A DNA stretch of 64,000 bases from Cyanophora paradoxa (lineage: Eukaryota; Glaucocystophyceae; Cyanophorales; Cyanophoraceae): positions 62,001-126,000 of the forward strand of contig QPMI01000499.1 in NCBI GenBank assembly GCA_004431415.1, written 5' to 3'. The notes beneath the pieces are model-generated. The model saw only the letters and a program-made list of their open reading frames with translations. It did not search any database and was not told the origin of the DNA. This document shows positions 21,201 through 31,128 of this stretch, one piece after another. The position numbers were made by a program, and so were the translations under genes. Positions within the stretch are counted from its first letter, which is position 1. The number at the start of each line of letters is the position of its first letter.

Positions 21201-24200
21201 GGCGCGGGCGCGGGAGGCTCGTCCCAGGCGTGCCGCGTGCCGGCCGGAGGCTCCTGGAAGGGGTTGGGCGCGCCGGCGCCCGACGGGGAGCGGGCGGCGC
21301 CCAGCGGCAGCGAGAGGGACTGGCGCAGCTGGCCCGGCGGCCGCAGGTACCTGCGGGCCACGGGCGGGCGTGAGGGCGGGAGAGAAGAGGCGAGGTCGGG
21401 GGCCGCACGGGAGGCGGCCGGCGTGGGCGTGGGCGGTGCGTGCGATGGCGTCGACGGCGGCGCGGACGTCGGGAAGCACAGGCGCCCCGTGCCGCCCCGC
21501 CAGGCCCCGCAGGAACCGCCGCGCCCTACCAAAATAGATGAGAAGCCTCGCGAAAGAGACAGGGAGGGAAGGGCGCACGCGGCCTGCTCGGCGGCCTCGG
21601 CGGGCGAGACGCGTTCGCGGCCGACGAGCGTCCCTGCCGCCAGCTGCTCGATGCTGCACGGGGCCGGGCCCGTCAGTTAGTTCGACACGCCCCCGAAAGC
21701 AAGGCGGGCCGAAGCAGAAGAAGGCAAGGCCAGCGTCGCTCACACGAGGACGATGTTGCGGCCGTTGCAGACGTACTCGACGCTCTCCACCCTAACAAAG
21801 AGAAAGTGAGCGATCGAGGGGCCAAGAAGAAGAAGAACAACTGAGGAGGGGGCACATGGGGACGAGGGAGCGCGTGCGGGAGTCGATGACGTAGAGGAGG
21901 CACGCCGCCCGCTCCTTCGCCATCGCCTGCGCCCCCGCCGCAGCCTCCCGTCAGACTTCTACTCTTGCATCATCGAAGCTTAAATCGCGAGCTCAATTTT
22001 AAGCTTGAATGATGACGTGAATAATGATGACTGCTTAGAGGTTTCGGCAAGAAAGAACGCGCCTGGAGGGCGGAGGCGTCCTCGCGGCGCTGGTGCGCCT
22101 CGGGGTCGAAGTACGTGAGGCGGCCCTCGGCGAGCGCTGGCTCGGCAATCTCCTTCCGCCACGTCTGCCGGGGTAGAGAGTGAATGAAACTGGGGGAGAG
22201 AAAGGGGCGGGCGGACCGCTGGGGCGCCGGAGCCAGCGAGGAAGACGTGCTCGGGGGGGCGGCTCCCCTGCGGGATGCGGGGCTCCTGGGCCCGGGGGGC
22301 GCCCCCCGGCCGGGTCGGCAGGAAGGAGCCGGTGGCCGGGTCCCTCGGGAGGGAGAGGAGGGCCGACAGGGCCTGCGCCGGGTCCGCGTACACGGGTACC
22401 CTACCGCCGAGTCAGGGCGGGGGAGGGGAAGAAGCGGGGGAGGGGTACGCGCACCCGTGGCGGTCGGCCATGAAGCCGAGGATGTCGCGGGCGAGGCAGA
22501 GCTCGCGCACGGCGCTCGGCTCGGCGGGCGGGCCGGCGGGCCCGTCTAGCTTGGCCCCGTCCTCCACCTGCTGCAGGCTGGAGAGGCGGGTACGTGAGAA
22601 GGGAAGGGAAAGAGGGCAGGCGGCGCTCACCAGAGTACGACGGTGCGGCCGGAGGCGACGGCCTCGGCGGCCTCGAGGGTCGGGAGGAGGCAGCGGGAGC
22701 GCCCGTCCAGCGCGTAGAAGAGCGCCGGGCAGCGCCCCCGCGCCGCCGCGTCCCGCTCCGCCCCCGCCCCCTCCGCCCCCGTCGGGCTCTCCGCCGCGTA
22801 GAACGGCACGCCGTTCCTCTAAGGGGGCGTGAGACGCGGGGCGGGGGTACGGGAAAGGACCAGGAGGGGGTACCCGAAGGAAGGCGGCGGCCTCGCTGCT
22901 GTACGCCGCCGCGCCGCCGAGGTAGACGCCGCCCGTCTCGCGGGTCGCAGCTGGCCCGGCCGCAGCCGCCGGCGCCGGCGCCGGGGTGGCCGGGGCTGGT
23001 GCTGCGGGCGGGGGCGCCTGGGCAGGGACCGGTGTGCTGCCGGCCTTTCCGAAGGACTGGGGAAGGAGGCCCCCGCGCCGGAGTCGACCGGCCCGGCCGC
23101 CGGCGCGCGCGGCGCCTCGCCGCCGCCGCGCGGGGCGGCCGGCGGCGCGCCGTTGCCAGCCTGCACGGCTGGCGCCGAGGCGGCGGCCGGGCGAAGGTAC
23201 GGGAGGCGGCCGGCGTGGGCGTGGGCGGTGCGCGCGATAGCGTCGACGGCGGCGCGCACGTCGGGCAGCACGGGCGCCCCGTGCCGCACCGCCAGGCCCC
23301 GCACGAACCGCCGCGCCCTGCAAAGCCCCGAGCTTCAGGCGACGGAGCCGTAACGCCGCTCCAAAGAAGAGGGAAACGCACGCGGCGTGCTCGGCGGCCT
23401 CGGCCTCGGAGACCGCCCCGCCCTGCCCGACCGGCGTCCCCGCCTTCAGCTCCTCCACCCTGCGCCGCCGCCGCGGTGAGCAGACTTCAGATTCTTTAAT
23501 CTATTAGAAGCCTGCTATATCTTCTTAAGACGGCGGCGCGTGCTCACACGAGGACGACGTTGCGGCCGTTGCAGGCGAGCTCCACCGCCTCGACCATGGC
23601 CGGGAGGCACCGCGCGCGCCCGTCGACCACCGAGAGCACGCACGCCGCGCGCTCCTTCGCCAGCGCCTGCGCCCCCGCCGCCGCCTCCCATGAGACGCTG
23701 GAGGGCGGGGCAGGCTTGGCTGGGCGGGGCCCACGTCGAGGTTGGGGGCCTGGGGGCGGCCCTCGCCCGAGAACGGGTTGAAGTACGTCAGGCCGGCCGC
23801 CTGCAGCGCAGGCTCCGCCACCTCCCTCCGCCACGTCTGCAGGGGCGGGATTATCGGCTGGAGCGGAAGGCGGGAGGAGAAGGGAAGGGGGGCGGGCGGA
23901 CCGCTGGGGCGCCCGCGCCGGCGAGGTACACGTGCTCGGGCGGGCCGCTCCCCTGCGGGATCTTCGGCTCCTGGGCCCGGGGGGCGCCTCCAGCCCGCAT
24001 CGGCCTGCCGGGCGACAGTCAGTCCGCCCGCCCGCCAGCCCTTCTGCCCCGAAGAATACAATATCGCACAGGAAAGCGCCCGAGATCGGGTCCGTTGGGA
24101 GCGCCAGCAGCGCCGAGAGCGCATCCAGCGGCTCCGTGTACACGGGTACCCTGTTTCGGGATCAGGAGGTAGGAACGGAGGGCGTGGAGGGGGGGTACGG

Positions 24201-25879
24201 CACCGGTGGCGGGAGGCGAGCTCCTCGAGGGCGGCCCGCGCGCGGTTGACCTCGCCGGCGTCCGGGAGCTCGGCCGCCGCGCCCTCGGACACCTTCTGCA
24301 TGCTGCGGGAAAGGGTCGGGCGGAGGCAGAGGCGAAGGGGCGTCAGGCGTCTCACCAGAGTACGACGGTGCGTCCGGAGGCGACGGCCTCGGCGGCCTCG
24401 AGGGTCGGGAGGAGGCAGCGGGAGCGCCCGTCCAGCGCGTAGAAGAGCGCCGGGCAGCGCCCCCGCGCCGCCGCGTCCCGCTCCGCCCCCGCCCCCTCCG
24501 CCCCCGTCGGGCTCTCCGCCGCGTAGAACGGCACGCCGGCGCGCTGCGGGGCGACCTTAGACGAAGCGGCGAGCAGGCCGGGCCGCGGGGGGTACTACCT
24601 TCAAGTAGGCCACGACCTCGCTGCTTGCGGAGGCCGTCCCGCCGATGTACACGCCGCCCGTCTCGTGGCCCTCGGCGCCCGGCGCGGCGCGGCTGCTGTT
24701 GCCGCCGGCCGAGCGGCGCGGGGCCATCTCATCGACCGCCTGCTTGTCCTTCACGAGCCCCACCAGGTCCGCTAGGCGCGCGCCGGTCGCCAGCGGCCGC
24801 ACGGGCTTCTCGTCCAGCGCGCCCCGCTCCGCCGGAACGCTCTCTTGCGGCTTGGCGGGGGCCGGCGGCTGGGCCGGGGCCGGCGCCTGGGACGGGGCCG
24901 CCGCCCTCGGGTCGTCGAAGGGATCGGCGGCCCGGTTGCCCCGCGAGAGATCGCGGGGCTCGTCGGCCGGGGCGCCCCCCGCGTACGGCTGCTTCCGCCC
25001 TGCCCGGTGCGCCGGCGCCGGCGGCCCGCGCTCGTCGTAGTAGCCGCGGGGCACCGCGCCGGCGGGGCCCCCGTAGTGGTCCCTGGGCGGCCCGCGCGGG
25101 TCGTCGTCGTACTCGTCCCACTGCTCTCCTTCCTCTCCGAAGTCGTCGCGGTAGAGCCCCGGGCCGTATGGGCGGCCGGCCATGCTGGGGCCACGGCCGC
25201 CGCCGTACGGGTCACGGAATCCGCCGCGGGGCGGGGGAGGGGCGCGGTCGCCGTGGCCGAAGCGCGAATCGTACTCCTCCGGGTACGCTTCCGCCTCGGC
25301 GTCAAATTCCTCGCCCGCCGCCCAGCCGGGCTCCTCCGGCGGGCCGCCCGCGCGGGCGCCGTAGCCGCGCTTGATCCGCTGGGCCTCGAACTCGCGCCGC
25401 TGAAGCTCAGCTTCTTCATCCTCGTAGCTGCGCTGGTACGGGGCCCGAGGCTGCGGCGCTGTCTCCGCCGGCGGCCGGTCGCGGTGCATCGGCCATGCTG
25501 CCGGAGCCCTCGCGCCACCTCGCCCAGGCGCTGCCGCGAAAGCCTGCGGCTGCGATCCATATCCCTGATCGTTCTCCAGCTCTTCGTAGAGCTCGTCACC
25601 CTCGCCGGCGAACCTGAGGAGAGAGGGGCGCCATCAAATTTCAAAGGCGGCGGAGCCAAAGCGGGCCCTCGCTCACTGGTCGTGGAGCTCGTGCTCCTCC
25701 GTGCCATAGAGCCTGCTACGCCTCACGGCCGCCTGATCGACACGGGCGGCGCGCGGCCCTCCATAGCCGGCCGGAGAAGCTCGCGGTTCGCGGCTGGCAC
25801 GCCAGTCGTAGTCGTCCGTATGGCCATATGAATGCTCTGCGAAGACGGGATCCTCGTCCGCGAACCTGCGGCGGGCCAT
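18276..25879 (-). CDS. Large protein with four tandem nucleoside deoxyribosyltransferase-like domains
   Basis: The ATG is at 25879 and the stop at 18276. Residues to about 24660 (coordinate) are disordered and rich in Arg, Gly, Pro and Tyr. Two A-B domain pairs follow. Pair 1: A at 24656-24065 (VYIGGTASASSE, VPFYAAESPT, ALFYALDGRSRCLLPTLEAA), B at about 23940-23195 (EHVYLAGAGAPA, WRREVAEPALQAAGLTYFNP, VLSVVDGRARCLPAMVEAV, GAPVLPDVRAAVDAI). Pair 2: A at 22945-22215, B at 22166-21420 (WRKEIAEPALAEGRLTYFDP, LYVIDSRTRSLVPM, VESVEYVCNGRNIVLV). B domains match the whole single-domain protein at 50526-51608, including an intron before TWR. The motif M-V-E-x-A-E holds the likely catalytic Glu of the family. 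The C-terminal part is Pro/Arg-rich with Glu/Arg coiled coils (20640-20880, 19900-20030, 18276-18620). The enzymatic activity is unproven. Confidence 0.75.
22626..22813 (-). repeat. 188-bp exon copy, near-identical to 24351-24538
   Basis: The two A-domain exons differ at one visible base (GCGGCCGG versus GCGTCCGG) over 188 bp, offset 1725 bp. They encode the same residues from VPFYAAESPT to RTVVLW. Exons on either side in the two pairs are clearly more diverged. Confidence 0.9.
24351..24538 (-). repeat. 188-bp exon copy, partner of 22626-22813
   Basis: Same exon in the first A-B pair of the NDT-like gene. The match ends abruptly at the splice acceptor side (ACGCCG, then different sequence) and continues a few bases into the intron on the donor side. 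Confidence 0.9.
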
Positions 25880-25955
25880 CTCGCGGCAAAGTTTCGAATT
25901 TCGGGGTACAGGGCTTTGCCAGCTGCAAGGTCCTGTCAGCGCCCGGTACACCGCG
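25880..25955. promoter_or_regulatory. 76-bp head-to-head gap, bidirectional promoter
   Basis: This gap separates the start codons of the four-domain NDT-like gene (-) and the F-box/TPR gene (+). It includes both 5' leaders, so any promoter must be shared or lie inside a gene. No TATA box is seen. Confidence 0.5.
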
Positions 25956-28911
25956 ATGTCGGCCGACGGCGCCGACGAGCACGAGCTCTCGCCGATCGAG
26001 CTCCTCCCGCCGGAGCTCCTCCACGATATCTTGATCCGCTGCGACCTCCAGTCGCTCCTGGCCATCAGCGCTTCCAGTCGCCGCTTAGCCGCCGCCGCGC
26101 GGGAGCACTCCCTGTGGCGAGAGCTCCTGAAGCGCGAGGAGGACTCCGCGCCGTGCGAAGTCGGATCAGTCTCGTCCGCTCGGCGCGGCGGGGGGCCGCC
26201 AATAGCTGCGTACATCGTCAAGCGCTGCATCTTCCGCGCAGACGAGTCCATTCAGGCCGGCGATGCGCTAGCACGAGCCTGCCTCGCCTTCCTCGCGCTG
26301 TCTAGGAGCGGCTTTACGAGCGACGAGCTGGTCAAGGCTCGCCCCCTCGCGCACGCTCTTGCATCGCTGCAGATGTGCTGACCTCGTCGCAGCTGCTGTC
26401 GCGCTGGGCCTGCGACCCCGGGCATCGCTTTGCGATTGACACCAGCGGTGTAGAGATCGCCTCCGTTATCGACGCGCTGCTCTCCGTGGTGGGGCCGTTC
26501 CTGCTCGAGGAGCGGGTGCGCGTGCGGGATCTCGAAGAGCAGGAGTGGAGGGAGGATGCGTTCCTCGTACTGCCGAGCGGCATCCGCGCGGCCGTACTCG
26601 CCCGCGCTGGGATCCCCGATGGGCTCTTCGCCTCGGAAAGCCCCGAGAGCCTGCGCCTACACACAGTCATCGCCTCCACTTTCGGCAACACGGACCGTGC
26701 GCGCCCGCTGCGCCCCGCCCCCTCGCCGCCTCGCCCATGCTCCGAGCAGTGCACCCGCGCGCGGCGGAAACGCTCCTGTTCTCGCTGGTCAAGCTGGAGC
26801 GCTACGAAGCGGTCGCCTCCGGCCTCTCCCAGTGGGCCGTCTTCGAGGGGCTGTGGATCCGGGGCGCCGCGTGGGAGGACCCCGCGCTCGACAACATCGA
26901 GGGCCTGGAGACCGCCGCCGGCGGCCCGCACCCGTACCCCGGCGCGGCCGGCGCGCTGCAGGCCCGGCGGGACCTCCTATCGCACCTGCGGGCCTGCGAG
27001 AAGGCGCAGCCGGGCGCCCTGCGGAACGTGCTCCTGCGGCTCCGCGAGCAGGGGGCCGCCCCGCGGCCCGAGGAGGGCGCGGAGGGCCCCGCAGGGCGCG
27101 CCGCCCGCCTGGAGCGTGCCGTGCGCCTGTTCCGCCTGGGCCAGTTCGCCATGTGCTGCTTCCTGGGGCCGCGCCGGACTATGCACTTCCTCGCGCACCG
27201 CGAGCCCGTCGTGCGCTCCGACCGTCTCTCGTCCTTCTTCTTCCTCCTCTTGCCCTGACCCGCTCCCAGACGGACAACGAGGCAGGCCGCGCGGCGCAGC
27301 AGCTCTTCGGAGAGGCGCTGGAGCTCCTGCACGCGGCGGGCGCCTGCGGCCCCGGCGCGCCCCGCGAGGAGGCGCTCCTCTCGGCCTCCGCCGCCCACGA
27401 GGCGGGGTACTGCCTCTGGAACATGGGCCTGCACGAGGCCGGCGTGCCCCTCGCCCGCCGCGCCTTCGCGGCGCGCGCCGCCCTCCTAGGCCACGAGGAC
27501 GCCCGGGTGCGCTTCAGACCCCGGCAACGCTAGGCTTTCCACGCACTCAGACCTGACCTCGAACCCGCCCAGACCGCCGACTCGCTTTGCAAGCTGGCGC
27601 TGCTCCTGCACGACTCTTTGCACTTCGCCGACGCCGAGCGCTGCCTCTCCCGGGCCCTGGCCACCCTCCAGGCGCCCTTTATCCTTCTCATCCTTCGTCT
27701 TCGGGCTGTCTTGGCTGAGGCGCCGCGCAGGGACTCTTCACGCCGGCGCCGCCGCCGCCCGCCGCGCCCGACCGGGCGAGGGGCGAGCCCGCCAGCGGTC
27801 CCTCGACGCCCCCCGCGCAGCTGCGGCAGCGGGTGCGGCCCAACCGACCAACCAGCCAGCCAGCCCTCCCCCCCGCTGCCTCTGATCCAGCGCATGCAGC
27901 CGGCGTCGCCTGTGCAGGCGGGAGGCCCCGCGGATCCGGCGCCGGCCGGCTCCGGGCCCTCCGCGTCCGACAAGGAGCGGGCCTGGGCGCCCCTCTCCCC
28001 CGTGGACCCCGTGCGGGCGGTCCTGAAGCACTGCCGGGGCGCCGCGCTCCCGCCGGGGCACGAGGGGGGGGACTGGGCCGCCCTGGGCCCCATCCTCCCC
28101 CGTCCCCACGCCCTCCTCCCCCGCTGCCTCAACGACCTCGGCCGCCTCTACTCGTGCGCGGAATCCCGTACCCCCCTCCCTCGCTCCCCCCCTCCCCCCG
28201 AACGGGCCGCGCGCAGGGAGATGGGGCAGGCGGACGCCGCGCGGGACGCGCACGCCGAGGCCCTCGCCATCCGCGAGTCGACGCTGGGTGCCGTACCCCC
28301 CCTTTCTCCCCCCCCGCTCTGTTCTCACTACCCCTGTAGGCGTCGGGGCCCTCGACTGTTCTCAGAGCCTCCTGAATCTCGGCGTGCGCGAGCTCGACGG
28401 TATCCCTCCCCGGCCTCTCCCCCATTCTCCGCCGAGTCCGCGGCAGGGGGGGAGTACTGGTTCGCGTTCAAGGCGATCCAGCGTAGCGTGCACATCCGCA
28501 GCCGCTGCCTGGGTACCACCCTCTGCTTTCTCGATCCCTCGGCCTGGTCCGGTCCTCGCTGAGGGGCTCCCGCGGGCAGGCCCCGACCACGTGCTGACGC
28601 GGAACGCGGCGGACTGCCTCTCCCGGCGCTTCCGCCGCTTCCTCCTCACGCTGCTCCAGCAGCAGAACGTCAACATCGTCGCGACGGCGCCGGGGGAGGA
28701 GCCGGCCCCCGGCGGGGGCGGCGGCGGGGCCGGCGGCGTCGGCGAGGGCGCAGGGGCCGCCCCTGCCATGGAAGACGAGTGGGAGGATGAGGAGGAGGAG
28801 GCGGATGCGGGGGAGGAATCGGAGGGCGGGGAAAGCAGCGGGGGCGAGGGCATCGCCCTCCAGATCGGGCCGCCGCCCCCGGCGCCCCCAGGACCCGCCC
28901 ACTTCCCCTAG
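25956..28911 (+). CDS. F-box protein with kinesin-light-chain-type TPR repeats
   Basis: Probable SCF ubiquitin-ligase adaptor with a TPR substrate platform. Exon 1 (25956-26330) carries the F-box: LSPIELLPPELLHDILIRC followed by DLQSLLAISASSRRLAAAA. Exon 2 starts at 26393 and exon 3 runs 26750-27210. The next exons hold TPR-like helices: AAQQLFGEALELLHAAG and YCLWNMGLHEAGVPLARRAF (27291-27507), ADSLCKLALLLHDSLHFADA (27570-27665), CLNDLGRLYSCAE, AARDAHAEALAIRESTLG (28225-28290), CSQSLLNLG, and AFKAIQRSVHIRSRCLG (28450-28512). The IRESTLG/LG-x-H spacing is that of TPR_12 repeats. The tail is acidic (DEWEDEEEEADAGEES) and Pro-rich, ending at 28911. Several introns carry TACCCCCC near the donor. 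Borders between 27660 and 28130 are uncertain. Confidence 0.8.
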
Positions 28912-29489
28912 CAGCAGTCCCGGTCGCCAGCGCCCGAGCCTGTAAGAATATTTCAAATTCGAGGCGGCTTCTCTCCGAACAGATTTGAATTCGAAGCTGT
29001 TAAGGCCGCTGTGCAATTGCAAGCACCGCCATGCGCAACGAGTTGTACATGTAGCTCAGCGGCTAGCGCTGCAGGTGCAGAAACGCCAACTTCGACGTCG
29101 ACCCAGATCCAGTGAACTCGGGGCCGGGGGCCCGCGCGACCCATTCCGGTAGAGGCCTGCAACTCCACGTGCACGTGCACCCCGTCCAAATCGGCCGAAG
29201 CATTTCATTTCGCAGCGAAGAACCTTATGTAATACTAGTAGACTAATAGCTGCAGAGTAAGATGCACAAGGTGGGACGACGGGAAACGAGAAGCGAGAAG
29301 GGACGGTAGGGGGAAAGTGGGGGGAGCGAGGGGGAGGGGGTCCGCCAACCTGCCCCGGGCGAAAAAGGAGATGACGGGATCGCAGGCGGAGGGGAATGGA
29401 AGAGAAGAGCGATTTTGCAAAGAAGAGACGAATGGACAACGGAGGGAGAGGTCTCAAAGAAAGGAAAAGGTTCGGGGGGATGCCGCGGT
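28912..29489. other. Convergent intergenic region, no gene seen
   Basis: Tail-to-tail gap between the F-box/TPR (+) and phosphatase (-) genes. It is purine-rich from 29270 to 29480. No exon or RNA gene is recognised. Confidence 0.5.
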
Positions 29490-30776
29490 CTAGCCCTCGG
29501 CGTTCAAAACTCGGGCAACGTCGTCGACGTCGATCATAGCCTCCAATAGCGGTATCAAATCATACAATTCCCGGTCGCTGAGGTCGTCTGCAAGACTGTC
29601 AGCGCTCGGCAAACAACGGACAAGGGCCGGCGCACCAATGAACGAGCCGACGGGCACCGCATTCTGGGGCTGGAACATGTACGACGCGGGGGAGTTGTCA
29701 ACAATGATCGTCGAGCGCAGCTCCCGCCCGATCTTGGACAAGTCCTGCAGCGGCGCGGCTTAGCTACGCTGGGAGCTCAAGACGGCAGGCGGACCTTGAC
29801 GTAGTTCCCTTCGCAGAATTCGCATGCCTCGCGGAAAAGCCGATGCCTGATCACTTTGTATGTATCTAGCTTGTCCAGTAAAGGGTCCGCATACTGCGCC
29901 CCACACACCGCGTTCAGCAGACCTTCACTCGCCCGTGGAACCAGCGCTGACCTTCGCGAGACTGGCAGTGAACACGACGATCTCGAACTTCTCTCCCGTG
30001 CGCTTAAGAAACTGGTCCAGCCCTGGCCGCTTGAGCACATAGACAGGGTGGACCTCGTCGTCGATTTCGACCGGTATGACGATGTCCGCGTTGAAGATGG
30101 GCTGCGCAGGAAGCGAGCACACGTCAGGATATGCCACGAAGGGGTGTCGTGGCAGCGGACCTTGAAGCTACTATGTACAAGGGTCTCATCCAAATCCAGC
30201 ACAAGGGTCTTCCTCCCAACGTCGTCCGGGTGCGGCGGCGGGAGAAGCCACTTCTGTTCCTGTGCCTGTGCTTGCTGTGCCTGAGGTTGCGACTGCCCGG
30301 GACGTCAGCTGCTGCGACCGGGTTCACAGAGCTTTGCAGACCTTTTGTTTCGAAGCCCCATCAGGAGACGGCGGGAGCGACTGCAGGTCAAGCAGTGTCA
30401 GGGCTCAGGCTACAGAAGAAAGCGGACGCTGCCTTCACCTGCTCGGCCTGGTCCCTGTTTCGGCCGATACAGCAAAATAAGCGGGACATCAGACCGCGCT
30501 TTCTCCTGGGCGGTGGTGCTGCTGCGCATACGCCTGTCAATGACCGCAAAACCGGTCCCGCGGCTTCCCCCGCTGACCTGCGCCAGTGCGGTCCCCATTC
30601 TGGCTGGAGATGGACACTGGCTTGGGAGCTGGGGCGGGCCCCCTCAGAGGCCCTTTGTTGATATCCGGGTTGTCTACGGAGGCGATGAGGCTACTCAGCT
30701 TGTCCGCGCTACTGCTGCCTGCTGATGGGCCCGCGGATCCGTTTTGGGCGCTGCCGGCCCCGTTGGTCCCCGCCAT
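29490..30776 (-). CDS. SCP/FCP-type CTD small phosphatase
   Basis: HAD-superfamily protein Ser phosphatase, close to SCP1/CTDSPL, which acts on RNA polymerase II CTD or SMAD-type substrates. Exons: about 30776-30578 (disordered N-terminus, ATG 30776), 30380-30342, 30292-30161, 30101-29952, 29893-29795 and 29744-29490. The last four introns all fall in phase 0. The catalytic [10 protein letters not shown] (DxDxT) is in exon 3. [11 protein letters not shown] and [11 protein letters not shown] follow, then [15 protein letters not shown] joined to [20 protein letters not shown], and the protein ends [10 protein letters not shown]. Length after the N-terminal tail equals the SCP1 catalytic domain. 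The junction between exon 1 (phase 1) and exon 2 (phase 0) does not close, so a small exon or a different border is missing between 30578 and 30380. Confidence 0.9.
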
Positions 30777-31128
30777 CAGACCAGGCGCCCCGATATGGGC
30801 ACGCCGGACGCCGTCAGGACCGCCGCGGCCGTGACCCCCCTCGAATGCAAACCCTGTCGCGCCCTGCAACCTGGCCGCTAAGCTGTACCCCGTCTTCGAG
30901 CCCCCCCCCCGCCAGCGTGTCTTCTTGCACCGTGCCGCCCTCGCACCAGCCAGACGCAATCAGTGATTCTCAGCGTGCGGACCCTGTCCAGGACGTGTCA
31001 GCAGTAAGCCTGCCGTGTCGCTGCTCGGCTGCTTTGGCCTCACCGGAGTGCTGCGTACGCTCGAGTGGATCACTTTTGCAGCGTCGAATGCGTAGTCGAT
31101 AGCTGAGGGACAAGGTCCAGCGGGCGGG
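30777..31128. promoter_or_regulatory. Head-to-head gap between phosphatase and IPT genes
   Basis: 352 bp between the start codons. It contains a C-run near 30901 and no TATA box or exon that I can recognise. Confidence 0.4.

Noticed and set aside
20453-21743. Overlapping 359- and 368-codon minus-strand frames
   Set aside because: They are not separate genes. Only parts (for example 20640-21070) read as exons of the NDT-like array gene; the rest crosses introns.
22594-23499. 301-codon plus-strand frame opposite the NDT-like array
   Set aside because: It is antisense to well-supported exons and consists of Arg/Gly/Ala-rich sequence typical of a shadow frame.
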